Shown here: piece by piece, positions 24,524 through 32,608 of the stretch
Layout: every line of letters starts with the position of its first letter
Numbering within the stretch: position 1 is the first letter of the stretch
Source: Pauljensenia sp902373545
GTDB taxonomy: Bacteria; Actinomycetota; Actinomycetes; Actinomycetales; Actinomycetaceae
Direction of reading: 5' to 3'
Assembly: GCF_041432775.1 (NCBI RefSeq)
Contig: NZ_JAPWAG010000007.1
Location: 48,268 to 112,267 of the forward strand
Length of the DNA: 64,000 nucleotides
Made by a program: the position numbers and the translations under genes
The notes under the pieces: generated by a model
Databases searched by the model: none
Seen by the model: the letters and a program-made list of their open reading frames with translations, nothing else
Told to the model about the DNA's origin: nothing

Positions 24524-26221
24524 ATGACATCTATGACACTCAACGGGGCTGATAAGGAAAGAGAGCATCCGCCCGCATCGCTGCGCGTCCTACGCTTCGT
24601 GGTGGGTCTCCTCCTGTTCCTCGTGGCGCCCGCGTGGTGTGGCATTGCCTACTGGGCGAATACCCACGCGGTGCAGAAGCACAGTGACTCGGTCACGCCC
24701 GTCGTGGAGATCTACGACGAAACGGGGACCATTCGTGACATCGGCGGTCGTCCCCTGAGCGCCGTCCTCGAGGATGTTCGATTCTCGCGCGCAGTTCACC
24801 TCGTGGTCCTGTCGTCCAATAGCCTCAGCGGCGGCGGCATGGATCAGGCGGTGGTCACCTACGCGCGCGCCAATCATCCGGAGTGGCTGAGCGCGGGCGG
24901 CTCAACGTGGGCGGACGGCTATGTGATCCTGGTTGTGTCGCCCGCCGATCACATGGTAGGTACCTACGTCGGCGAGGATGTCGCTCTTACCCGGTCTGCA
25001 CAGAAGGACGTCCAGGATGCGGCGAAGGATGACTTCCGCAATGGGCGCTGGAGCGAGGGCATCGTCGCCGCGGTGAACAAGGCTGCGGCGCTGATCCCGG
25101 GCGAGAACACTCAGCGTCAGGGGAATATCGTTCCGTGGCCTCCCCTTTACGCGTGGACTGCGACGGTCGCCGGAATCGTCGTCTGGTTGATCGGTGGGAA
25201 AGCCCGCCGTCGGCCAGGTGAGGTCGCGAGGCCGCTCGCCGAACAGTGGAATGACATGGAGAAGCGTCACATCGGGGTCGAGAGTTCCTTTGCCGCACTC
25301 CTCGCCGAAGGGAACTACGAGCGTGGCCTGAGCGCACGCTATCAAGCTGCGCGGGCGGAGCGCGAGAAGGTGCGTGCCCACATCACCTCGCCTCGCGGGA
25401 AACAAGCACGGATGCGCTCGCTCACCCAGTCCTTGCAGGACCTGTCGGATGCGGACACGGCGATGGAGGCGGCGTGCGAGTTCTTCTCGCTCTCCCCGAA
25501 CTGGCACATTGTGTGGGATAACGAGGTGGGGCCGGTCTTCGAGGACCTGGACATCGTGGATCTTGTCGCGCGCACGGCTGCTGACCGAACGGACTATCAG
25601 CACGTCATTACCTTGTATGCCACGCTCGTCGCCTGGACAAACGAGCAGCGAGTGGCCGTGAAGAACCTGCACGCCAGCCTCGAGCGTACAGAGGTGACTC
25701 CCGCCGAGGCCTTGGAGTGCCTTGACTCGATTGCGAACGAGGCCAGGCTCCGTCTGACGGTGTTTGTCGAAAACGCGCTGGCAGCCGACACCTCGTGGAT
25801 GGGGCGCAGGCGCTACTCGCGTTGGCAGGCGGGCAAGGGGGAAAAGCTCAAGGACTACGATCTGCGCTACCTCGGCACGTACACTGTCGATGGCTGGGCG
25901 TACTCCTACAATCCCGCCGTCACGATTCGACTGACAGCACACTGCGCGGGGATCGACCTGAGCGGAAGCGGGGCCATCCCATCGGGGCGTTTCACGGCCT
26001 TCAATGCACCGGTCTACGTGCCGCCCGCGTACTTCAATAGGTACATCGTCTTCGACGGAACCTCAAGATATGCCTTCTCACGCGAGACCTACCTGACGTC
26101 GCCCGCGAACCTAGGTCCCGCAAGTGATTATCGCCACCGCTCCGGTGTTTCTTCCTCCCATTCACGCGGCAGTTCGAGTTCGGGGGGCTTCCGTGGGTCG
26201 GGCTCGTCTTCGTCATTCTGA
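24524..26221 (+). CDS. Membrane protein with TPM-like domain and Ser/Gly tail (DUF5129-like)
   Basis: 565 residues, unknown function. TM1 at about 22-44; then residues 60-190 resemble a TPM/YgcG-type extracytoplasmic domain (AVHLVVLSSNSLSGGGMDQA, WADGYVILVVSPADH, VGTYVGEDVAL, FRNGRWSEGIVAAVN); TM2 at about 205-225 (YAWTATVAGIVVWLIGG); a long helical cytoplasmic domain shared with the preceding gene; and a tail of Ser, Gly and Arg ending GGFRGSGSSSSF, as in many TPM proteins. The family assignment is from memory. The two genes look like a tandem duplication in which one copy kept the outer domain. Possible roles are in the cell envelope or protein quality control. Confidence 0.72.
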   Translation: MTSMTLNGADKEREHPPASLRVLRFVVGLLLFLVAPAWCGIAYWANTHAVQKHSDSVTPVVEIYDETGTIRDIGGRPLSAVLEDVRFSRAVHLVVLSSNSLSGGGMDQAVVTYARANHPEWLSAGGSTWADGYVILVVSPADHMVGTYVGEDVALTRSAQKDVQDAAKDDFRNGRWSEGIVAAVNKAAALIPGENTQRQGNIVPWPPLYAWTATVAGIVVWLIGGKARRRPGEVARPLAEQWNDMEKRHIGVESSFAALLAEGNYERGLSARYQAARAEREKVRAHITSPRGKQARMRSLTQSLQDLSDADTAMEAACEFFSLSPNWHIVWDNEVGPVFEDLDIVDLVARTAADRTDYQHVITLYATLVAWTNEQRVAVKNLHASLERTEVTPAEALECLDSIANEARLRLTVFVENALAADTSWMGRRRYSRWQAGKGEKLKDYDLRYLGTYTVDGWAYSYNPAVTIRLTAHCAGIDLSGSGAIPSGRFTAFNAPVYVPPAYFNRYIVFDGTSRYAFSRETYLTSPANLGPASDYRHRSGVSSSHSRGSSSSGGFRGSGSSSSF

Positions 26222-26276
26222 TCGGGGGGAAGGTCGGCTCATAGCCGATCTCACGCTCGTGCGGCCACTTCCATCG

Positions 26277-26305
26277 TTGAAGAGGCTGGGAGCGTGTGCC
26301 ATAAT
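26277..26305 (+). promoter_or_regulatory. Promoter of rpmE
   Basis: TTGAAG (26277-26282), 17-nt spacer, CATAAT (26300-26305). This is the best sigma70-type match in the window. It leaves a leader of about 120 nt before the rpmE ATG. Confidence 0.7.
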
Positions 26306-26311
26306 GTCGTG

Positions 26312-26432
26312 TCGGCTTACCGGTTCACCGGCATGCCCCAGGCGCGTACGCGTGCTGGAGGGCGAGCCCCCGTCAGACGCGGGGGACGCTGCATGTCCGG
26401 ACCCGGGGCACCAAACGATCCAGGAGAATTCC
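26312..26432 (+). promoter_or_regulatory. Structured 5' leader of rpmE, possible L31 autoregulatory leader
   Basis: Contains a CCCCCG/CGGGGG hairpin (about 26367-26386) and an ACCGG/CCGGC-type stem near 26318-26333. Ribosomal-protein leaders for L31 have been described in actinobacteria, and the length and position fit; I cannot confirm the consensus by eye. Confidence 0.4.
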
Positions 26433-26654
26433 ATGCGTAAGGGCATTCACCCCGAATACGTGGACACCGTCGTGACCTGCACGTGCGGCAACACGTTCCA
26501 CACCCGTTCCACGATCACCTCCGGCGAGATGCGCGTGGACGTGTGCTCGGCCTGCCACCCGTTCTACACGGGCAAGCAGAAGATCCTCGACACCGGCGGC
26601 CGCGTCGCCAAGTTCGAGGCTCGCTACGGCAAGCGCGTGCGCCCCTCCAAGTGA
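26433..26654 (+). CDS. rpmE: 50S ribosomal protein L31 (zinc-binding type)
   Basis: 73 residues. Zinc ligands are intact: C16 and C18 in VTCTCGN and C38, C41 in VCSACHPFYTGKQK, so this is the C+ form used under zinc sufficiency. ATG 26433 has CAGGAGAA 5-12 nt upstream. It has its own promoter, a structured leader and a terminator (26674-26717), so it is monocistronic, which is usual for rpmE between rho and prfA in actinobacteria. Confidence 0.97.
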   Translation: MRKGIHPEYVDTVVTCTCGNTFHTRSTITSGEMRVDVCSACHPFYTGKQKILDTGGRVAKFEARYGKRVRPSK

Positions 26655-26673
26655 GGGTGAGCGGATAGCTCGA

Positions 26674-26717
26674 CGGCGGTGTCGTCGGCCTGACGGCTGG
26701 CGACGCCGCCGCTTTTT
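26674..26717 (+). terminator. Intrinsic terminator of rpmE
   Basis: CGGCGGTGTCG (26674-26684) pairs with CGACGCCGCCG (26701-26711) with one G-U pair, followed by CTTTTTAC. Confidence 0.85.
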
Positions 26718-26750
26718 ACAAATGTCACTGAAATGAGGATGTGGTGAATC

Positions 26751-27845
26751 GTGGCTGCGACCGATGAGCTTGGGGCGCTTGGCCCGCTGCTGGAGGAGTA
26801 CGCGCAGGTGGAGGCCCAGATGTCGGACCCTCAGACCCTGACGAACCAGCAGCTGATGCGCCGCGTCGGGCGCCGCTACGCCGAGCTCGGCCGCGTCAAG
26901 GCTGCCGCCGATCGACTCAGCGCGGCGTCGGGGGACCTGGAGGCTGCCCGCGAGCTGGCCGCCGAGGACCGCTCCTTCGCCGAGGAGATCCCCGCACTTG
27001 AAGAAGAAGAGGCCGCGGCGCACGCGGCGCTCGTGAAGATTCTCGCCCCGCGCGACCCCGAGGACGCCATGGACGTCATCCTCGAAATCAAGGCTGGCGA
27101 GGGCGGCGAGGAATCCGCCCTGTTCGCCTCCGACCTGGCCCGCATGTACGGGCGCTACGCCGAGGCACACGGCTGGAGCGTCACCGAGATGAGCGCGACG
27201 CACACGGAGCTCGGCGGCTTCAAGGACATCACGCTCGCGATCCGCGCGAAGGGCACTCCCGCCCCCGACGAGGGCGTGTGGGCGCACCTGAAGTACGAGG
27301 GCGGTGTGCACCGCGTGCAGCGCGTGCCCGTCACTGAGTCCCAGGGCCGCATCCACACGAGCGCGGCCGGCGTCTTCGTCATGCCTGAGATCGAGGACGA
27401 CGAGGAGATCGTCATCGACCCGAACGATCTGCGCATCGACGTCTACCGTTCGAGTGGCCCGGGCGGCCAGTCGGTGAACACGACGGACTCCGCCGTGCGC
27501 ATCACGCATATTCCGTCCGGCATCGTTGTCTCGATGCAGAACGAAAAGTCGCAGCTGCAGAACAAGGAGGCCGCGCTGCGCGTGCTGGCCTCACGTCTGG
27601 CGGCCGAAGCCCGAGCGAAGAGGGAGGCCGAGGCCTCGGCCCAGCGCCTCTCGCAGGTGCGCACCGTCGACCGCTCCGAGCGCATCCGCACCTACAACTT
27701 CCCGGAGAACCGCATCGCGGATCACCGCACGGGCTTCAAGGCACACAACCTGGACGCGGTCCTGTCGGGCGCGCTCGACGCCGTCATCGCTTCGTTGCAG
27801 GAAGCCGATGAGGCCGAGCGCCTGGCCGCCGCCGCGCAGTCATGA
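26751..27845 (+). CDS. prfA: Peptide chain release factor 1
   Basis: 364 residues. Recognises UAA and UAG and triggers peptide release. The GGQ motif is in SSGPGGQSVNTTDSAVRITH, and the anticodon-like tripeptide region reads RVPVTESQGRIHTSA, in the RF1 position for PxT recognition (P-V-T). GTG 26751 is preceded by GAGGA at 26735-26739, a rather long spacing; GTG 26741 and 26744 are nearby alternatives in other frames. It overlaps or abuts prmC, whose product methylates the GGQ glutamine. Confidence 0.97.
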   Translation: MAATDELGALGPLLEEYAQVEAQMSDPQTLTNQQLMRRVGRRYAELGRVKAAADRLSAASGDLEAARELAAEDRSFAEEIPALEEEEAAAHAALVKILAPRDPEDAMDVILEIKAGEGGEESALFASDLARMYGRYAEAHGWSVTEMSATHTELGGFKDITLAIRAKGTPAPDEGVWAHLKYEGGVHRVQRVPVTESQGRIHTSAAGVFVMPEIEDDEEIVIDPNDLRIDVYRSSGPGGQSVNTTDSAVRITHIPSGIVVSMQNEKSQLQNKEAALRVLASRLAAEARAKREAEASAQRLSQVRTVDRSERIRTYNFPENRIADHRTGFKAHNLDAVLSGALDAVIASLQEADEAERLAAAAQS

Positions 27846-27856
27846 TGGGAGGGGCT

Positions 27857-28723
27857 ATGGGAACCTGGTCTGTGACGGAGGCGCGCTCTTGGGCTCGTGA
27901 GCGCCTGGCGAACGCTGGCATCGACTCAGTTGATGCGGATGTGCGTGAGCTGCTCGAGTGGGCGTGCGACGTCACATCACAGTTGGACCTGCCAGCTGCC
28001 CTTGACCCCGAACAGGCCGATAAGCTGCGCGCCGGCGTGAGCGAGCGTGCCCTGCGCATCCCCCTCCAGCACGTCACCGGCCGGATGTATTTCCGGTCTC
28101 TCACCCTCCGGTCGGTCCCCGGCGTCTTCGTCGTGCGCCCCGAAACGGAGGTTCTTGCCGGGCTCGCCATCGACGAGGCCGCGGCGGCTGTGGCTGCCAG
28201 GGGCGAGGCCCGCGTCGTCGACCTGTGCACCGGCTCGGGAGCCATCGCCCTCGCAGTCGCCACCGAGTCCGCCCGCACCGAGGTCTGGGCCGTGGAAAAG
28301 GAACCCGATCCTTTCGCGCTTGCCTGCCTCAACCGCGACCGCGTCGGCGCCTGCGGCGTCCACCTCGTGCGCGGCGACGCCACGCACCCCGCGACGCTGG
28401 GCTTCCTCGATGGCCTCATCGACGTTGTCGTCACCAACCCTCCCTACGTCCCCACCGACGAGATGCCCACCCAGCCCGAGGCCAGCGCCGACCCCCATTC
28501 CGCCCTCTACGGCGGCAGCGCGGATGGCCTAGACATTCCCTGCCAGATCATCCGCCGGTCCCTGACCCTTCTGCGCCCGGGAGGGACGCTGCTCATGGAA
28601 CATTCGCCCAGCCAGGACGAGGCCCTGCGCACCTACGCGGCCTCGCTCGGCATGGTGGAGGTGTCAACGAGTACCGATCTGGCTGGACGTATGCGCTTCC
28701 TGCGCGCCTGCGCGCCCCGATGA
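27857..28723 (+). CDS. prmC: Release factor glutamine methyltransferase PrmC
   Basis: About 288 residues. Methylates the Gln of the GGQ motif in RF1 and RF2. N-terminal helical substrate domain (SWARERLANAGIDSVDADVR), PLQHVTGRMYFRSL, the VFVVRPETEVL motif, SAM-binding VVDLCTGSGAIALAVA and the catalytic VVTNPPYVP. ATG 27857 has GGGAGGGG just upstream with short spacing; ATG 27842 and 27845, overlapping the prfA stop, are alternatives. prfA-prmC-tsaC-like is a conserved order. Confidence 0.95.
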   Translation: MGTWSVTEARSWARERLANAGIDSVDADVRELLEWACDVTSQLDLPAALDPEQADKLRAGVSERALRIPLQHVTGRMYFRSLTLRSVPGVFVVRPETEVLAGLAIDEAAAAVAARGEARVVDLCTGSGAIALAVATESARTEVWAVEKEPDPFALACLNRDRVGACGVHLVRGDATHPATLGFLDGLIDVVVTNPPYVPTDEMPTQPEASADPHSALYGGSADGLDIPCQIIRRSLTLLRPGGTLLMEHSPSQDEALRTYAASLGMVEVSTSTDLAGRMRFLRACAPR

Positions 28724-28758
28724 CGCCCCGCCTGCAATCCGTGACACAATGAGGCGTG

Positions 28759-29424
28759 ATGAGTACTGAGACGATTCTGAGCGCGATGCCGAGCTTGAGT
28801 GCCTCCGATCTGGCGCGCGCCGGCAGCTACGTGCGCGACGGCCGCATCCTCGTCGTTCCCACCGATACCGTCTACGGCATCGGATGCGCCGCCGACAACC
28901 CCGAGGCCGTCGCCGCAGTCTTGGCCGCCAAGGGACGCGGGCGCCAGATGCCCCCTCCCGTCCTCGTTGCCTCAGCCGACGCGATCGACTCCCTGTGCGT
29001 CGATGTCCCCGACTACGCGCGGCGCCTCGCCCGCGCCTTCTGGCCCGGCGGACTCACGTTGATCCTGAAAGCCCGCCCCGACCTCGGCTGGGACCTGGGC
29101 GAAACGGGCGGAACGGTCGGCGTCCGCATGCCCGCCCAGGAAGCCCTCCTCGCGCTGCTCACCGACGTCGGCCCGATGGCCGTCACCTCCGCAAACCTGA
29201 CCGGCCAGCCCCCCGCAACCTCCGTCGACCAGGCCCTGGGCTACTTCGGAACCCGCGTGGGCGCCTATCTCGACGCCGGACCCACGAAGGGATCCACGGC
29301 CTCGTCCATTGTTGACTGCGCGCACGGCACCCCGCGCGTCATCCGCCTGGGCACCATCAGCCTCGACGACCTGAGCCAGGCGGCCGGCGTGTCCATCGAC
29401 GCCCCGCAGGGAGGCAATGCGTGA
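28759..29424 (+). CDS. L-threonylcarbamoyladenylate synthase (TsaC/Sua5 family)
   Basis: 221 residues. Makes threonylcarbamoyl-AMP from threonine, bicarbonate and ATP for t6A37 of tRNA. The YrdC fold signature VVPTDTVYGIGCAADN is followed by K-x-R (AAKGRGRQMPPPVLVA), ARAFWPGGLTLIL, GTVGVRMPAQ and PMAVTSANLTGQPPA. It ends after the STASSIVDCAHGTPRVIRLG block, so it lacks the extra C-terminal Sua5 domain and is TsaC-like in length. ATG 28759 has GAGG 4 nt upstream; GTG 28756 is possible. The stop overlaps the next gene (GTGA). Confidence 0.94.
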   Translation: MSTETILSAMPSLSASDLARAGSYVRDGRILVVPTDTVYGIGCAADNPEAVAAVLAAKGRGRQMPPPVLVASADAIDSLCVDVPDYARRLARAFWPGGLTLILKARPDLGWDLGETGGTVGVRMPAQEALLALLTDVGPMAVTSANLTGQPPATSVDQALGYFGTRVGAYLDAGPTKGSTASSIVDCAHGTPRVIRLGTISLDDLSQAAGVSIDAPQGGNA

Positions 29425-30527
29425 AGGTCTACCTGCTGCTCGCAGCCATCGCCATGGCGCTGACGATCCTGCTCACACCCGCCGTGCGCTGGGCCTGCCT
29501 GCGTTTTGGCATCGTGCCCGCCCTGCGCGGCCGCGACCTCCAAAAGACTCCGATCCCGCGCCTGGGCGGCATTGCCATGACGATCTCCTTGATCGTGACG
29601 ATGCTCGTCGCCTCGCGCATCCCCTACATGGCGCCACTGTTCGCCGGCACTATTCCATGGGCCGTCATGGCCGGCGCGGGCGGCATGTGCATCCTCGGCA
29701 TTATCGACGACATCATCGAATTAGACTGGATGGCCAAACTCGGCGGGCAAGTCCTCATCGCCGGCGGCATGGCCTTCGGCGGCGTGCAGCTCGCGTCCTT
29801 CCCGATTTTCGGGATCACGCTAGGGTCCTCGCGCCTGTCCCTGTTCATCTCGGTGCTCTTCATCGTCGGCATCATGAACGCCGTCAACTTCATCGACGGA
29901 CTCGACGGCCTGGCCTCCGGCATGATCGCGATCGGCGCCGGCTCCTTCTTCATTTACTCCTACATCATCACGCGCCTCATGGGCGCCGTCTCCTACGCGA
30001 CCACCGCGAGTCTCATCGTCATCGCGCTCCTGGGCGTGTGCGCGGGGTTCCTGTGGTTCAACTTCCACCCCTCGTCCATCATGATGGGCGGGGGAGCGGA
30101 AACCATGGGCCTCGTCCTGGGAGCCGCCGGCATCATCGTCACCGGGAAGATCGACCCGTCGCTGCTTGAACGCCAGCAGATGATCGTCTCCGCCCTGCCG
30201 CTCATCCTGCCCCTCGCCGTCATCTTCATGCCGGTCGCCGACCTGGTCGTGACCTCCGTGCGCCGCATGCGTCGGGGCAAGAGCCCCTTCGTTGCCGACC
30301 GCTCCCACTTCCACGATCGTCTTCTCGTCGCTGGGCACTCTCACCGTGGGGTCGTCGCGATCCTGTGGATGTGGACCGCCATCGTCTGCGTCCCCGCAGT
30401 GGGGCTCCTCGTCTTCGAGTGGTGGAGCGTCGCCCTCGTCGCAGTCATCGCTGCGGCTATCGGGGTGGCCGTCACGACCCGAGAATTTCCCAAGGAAGAG
30501 ACCGCCCCGGAGGAGGTTTCCGCATGA
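29421..30527 (+). CDS. WecA/MraY-family polyprenyl-phosphate glycosyl-1-phosphate transferase with an altered loop
   Basis: 368 residues and about ten or eleven hydrophobic segments. Related to WecA/TagO, which start cell-wall glycopolymers by moving HexNAc-1-P from UDP onto undecaprenyl phosphate. Conserved parts present are KTPIPRLGGIAM, GIIDDIIELDW (Asp pair), NAVNFIDGLDGLASG and the WecA His motif DRSHFHDRLL. At the usual F-M-G-D-(S/A)-G loop the sequence is IMMGGGAETMGLVLG, so the normally invariant Asp is not at its place. In actinobacteria this gene sits directly before atpI/atpB, as here. Overlaps both neighbours by 4 bp (GTGA and ATGA). Confidence 0.9.
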   Translation: MKVYLLLAAIAMALTILLTPAVRWACLRFGIVPALRGRDLQKTPIPRLGGIAMTISLIVTMLVASRIPYMAPLFAGTIPWAVMAGAGGMCILGIIDDIIELDWMAKLGGQVLIAGGMAFGGVQLASFPIFGITLGSSRLSLFISVLFIVGIMNAVNFIDGLDGLASGMIAIGAGSFFIYSYIITRLMGAVSYATTASLIVIALLGVCAGFLWFNFHPSSIMMGGGAETMGLVLGAAGIIVTGKIDPSLLERQQMIVSALPLILPLAVIFMPVADLVVTSVRRMRRGKSPFVADRSHFHDRLLVAGHSHRGVVAILWMWTAIVCVPAVGLLVFEWWSVALVAVIAAAIGVAVTTREFPKEETAPEEVSA

Positions 30528-30817
30528 GCTACCTGCTCGCCGTCCTCATGATCGTCATTATCTGTGCCGCGCAGTGGTTTTTCACCTCCCGCGCGCTGCG
30601 CTCACCCTCCCATTTCATTGGATGGGTCAGTGGCGGGTACGCGGCGAAAATCGGATTTCTCGCCCTCGGTCTGTACGTCCCACGCGCGCTTGGGATCGAC
30701 GTGCGCATCGCCGCAATCGCGACAATCATCGCGGTTATCGTGTCCTCCAGCGTCGAGATGGTCGTCATGATGCGCAAGCGGACCATGAACGTCGACGCGC
30801 CGGGAGACACTGAGTAA
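30524..30817 (+). CDS. Small membrane protein, probable ATP synthase subunit I (AtpI-like)
   Basis: 97 residues with three predicted membrane segments (about 4-18, 30-50 and 60-80). Position immediately before atpB and length fit AtpI-type proteins, which assist c-ring assembly or Mg uptake in other bacteria. Sequence similarity by eye is weak. ATG 30524 overlaps the upstream stop and has GGAGGAGG 7-14 nt upstream. It is separated from atpB by about 100 bases containing TAGAAT (30851-30856), which may be an extra promoter for the atp genes. Confidence 0.6.
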   Translation: MSYLLAVLMIVIICAAQWFFTSRALRSPSHFIGWVSGGYAAKIGFLALGLYVPRALGIDVRIAAIATIIAVIVSSSVEMVVMMRKRTMNVDAPGDTE

Positions 30818-30850
30818 CCCTTGCGCGCGCCTGAGACTCCCATCTCTGTG

Positions 30851-30856
30851 TAGAAT
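30851..30856 (+). promoter_or_regulatory. -10-like TAGAAT upstream of atpB
   Basis: TAGAAT preceded by TGTG, suggestive of an extended -10 element; no good -35 at 16-18 nt. It lies about 45-65 nt upstream of the atpB start candidates. Confidence 0.35.
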
Positions 30857-30918
30857 GGGTAAAGTTGCTATGACAGCAGAGACAAACCAATGGAGTTGAG
30901 ATGAAGGAGGCACATTCA

Positions 30919-31791
30919 GTGTCCGATCACGCGCCTGCTCGCCGCACCGCGCCTAAGCCGCGCTGGTATTGGGTGAGCCTCGCGATCCTCCTCATCGTCA
31001 TTGCCCTGACCGCCTACCCGGCGTTCACGCAGCACCCTCACCAGCCGGCTCTTGAGGACTTCTTCCCGACCGTGATCTTCGGTGAGGGAACATTCTTTGA
31101 ATTCAACCGCCTGACGCTTGCCCGCGTCATTATGGGTCTGCTCGTGTGCGTGGTTCTCGTCCTCGTCGCGCGCAATTCCAAGCTGGTTCCGACCCGCGGA
31201 CAGATGGCCGTCGAGGCCATCGCCGGCTACATCCGCGACAACGTCGCCCTCGACATGCTGGGTCCGAAGACGGGCCGCAAGTTCTCCGGCTTCATCGCTT
31301 TCCTCTTCTTCGGTGTCCTGTCCATGAACATCGCGGGCATCATCCCGGGCATCAACATCGCCGCCTCGTCGGTGGTCGCCGTTCCGATGTTCTTCGCTCT
31401 CATCACGTACGTCACCTTCATCGGTGCGGGCATCGGCAAGCAGGGAGTGGGCGGCTTCTTCGCATCCCAGCTCTTCCCGCCTGGGCTGCCCGTTCCGATG
31501 TACCTCCTGATCACGCCGATCGAGTTCCTGTCGAACTTCATTGTTCGCCCCGTCACGCTGACGCTGCGACTCCTGTGCAACATGATCTCCGGACATCTGC
31601 TGCTCGGCATGACCTACTTCGGGACGGCAATTCTGCTCCACGAACTCTCCGTCCTGTCTGCCGCCTCCGCGCTGACCGGTGCCGCCATGTTCGTGATGAC
31701 CGGCTTCGAGGTCTTCGTGGCCTTCCTGCAGGCATACATCTTCACGATCCTGTCGACCGTGTACATCAAGCTTTCCGTCGAACATCACTGA
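30919..31791 (+). CDS. atpB: ATP synthase F0 subunit a
   Basis: About 290 residues. Forms the proton half-channels next to the c-ring. Typical segments include FGVLSMNIAGIIPGINIAAS, IEFLSNFIVRPVTLTLRLLC with the essential Arg facing the c-ring (T-L-R-L), then NMISGHLLLGM and the final helix ending TILSTVYIKLSVEHH. GTG 30919 has a perfect AAGGAGG at 30903-30909; ATG 30901 with GGAG at 30892-30895 is the alternative and adds six residues. First gene of the main atp operon. Confidence 0.97.
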   Translation: MSDHAPARRTAPKPRWYWVSLAILLIVIALTAYPAFTQHPHQPALEDFFPTVIFGEGTFFEFNRLTLARVIMGLLVCVVLVLVARNSKLVPTRGQMAVEAIAGYIRDNVALDMLGPKTGRKFSGFIAFLFFGVLSMNIAGIIPGINIAASSVVAVPMFFALITYVTFIGAGIGKQGVGGFFASQLFPPGLPVPMYLLITPIEFLSNFIVRPVTLTLRLLCNMISGHLLLGMTYFGTAILLHELSVLSAASALTGAAMFVMTGFEVFVAFLQAYIFTILSTVYIKLSVEHH

Positions 31792-31832
31792 CCCCCAACG
31801 CCACCCGGCGTTACTAACAGAAGGAAACCACT

Positions 31833-32042
31833 ATGGGAACCGCAGCATTCGCCTACATCGGCTACGGCCTCGCCACCCTGGGCCCCGGCCTCGGTATCGG
31901 CCTCATGGTCGGCAAGAACCAGGAAGCGACCGCCCGTCAGCCCGAGGTTGCTGGCCGTCTCTTCACCAACATGATTATCGGCGCCGGCATGGTTGAGGCC
32001 CTCGGCCTCATCGGCTTCGTTATGCCGCTCATCGTTAAGTGA
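31833..32042 (+). CDS. atpE: ATP synthase F0 subunit c
   Basis: 69-residue hairpin of two membrane helices. The ion-carrying carboxylate is E55 in GAGMVEALGLIGFV; the following residue is Ala, not Ser/Thr, and there is no Gln partner in helix 1, so proton rather than sodium coupling is expected. The polar loop is ARQPE (34-38). ATG 31833 has AGAAGGAAACC upstream. atpF follows directly. Confidence 0.97.
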   Translation: MGTAAFAYIGYGLATLGPGLGIGLMVGKNQEATARQPEVAGRLFTNMIIGAGMVEALGLIGFVMPLIVK

Positions 32043-32047
32043 TCGCC

Positions 32048-32608
32048 ATGCACCAGATTGTCGCCGCTGCGGACCAGGAGGTCGGCGGCCTCGCCGTCAT
32101 CCTGCCGCCGCTGTATGAGATTTTCTGGTCGGCTCTGGTTCTGCTTATCGTCCTGCTCCTCGTCGGACGCTACGCTCTTCCTCGCATCTACAAGACGATG
32201 GACGAGCGAGCCGCCGCGATTGAGGAGGGCCTCGGCGCTGCCGAGCAAGCGAAGGCCGACCAGGCCGCCGCTGCACGTGAGCGCGAAGAGATCATCCGCC
32301 AGGCACACGCCGAGGCGCACACGATTCGTGAGCGCGCCAACGACGAGGCGAAGGCTATCGTGGCCGCCGCCCGCCAGGAGGCCACCGGCGAAGCGAACCG
32401 CATCCTGGAAGGTGCGCAGCGTCAGATACTCGCCGAGAAGCAGGCTGCGGAAATCTCCCTGCGTTCCGAGGTTGGCCTGCTTGCCTCCGAGCTGGCTGAG
32501 AAGATCATCGGTGAGCAGCTCACCGACACGGCTCTGACCTCCCGCGTCGTCGACCGTTTCCTCGATGAGCTCGAGGCCGACAGCGCGCTGGTCGAGGAGA
32601 AGCGATGA
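32048..32608 (+). CDS. atpF: ATP synthase F0 subunit b
   Basis: 186 residues: one N-terminal membrane helix (LYEIFWSALVLLIVLLLVG) and a long charged coiled-coil stalk rich in Ala, Glu, Arg and Gln, as expected for the peripheral stator. ATG 32048 is chosen; GTG 32039 overlapping the atpE stop would add three residues. No clear ribosome-binding site, so translation is probably coupled to atpE. It overlaps atpH by 4 bp (ATGA). Confidence 0.96.
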   Translation: MHQIVAAADQEVGGLAVILPPLYEIFWSALVLLIVLLLVGRYALPRIYKTMDERAAAIEEGLGAAEQAKADQAAAAREREEIIRQAHAEAHTIRERANDEAKAIVAAARQEATGEANRILEGAQRQILAEKQAAEISLRSEVGLLASELAEKIIGEQLTDTALTSRVVDRFLDELEADSALVEEKR

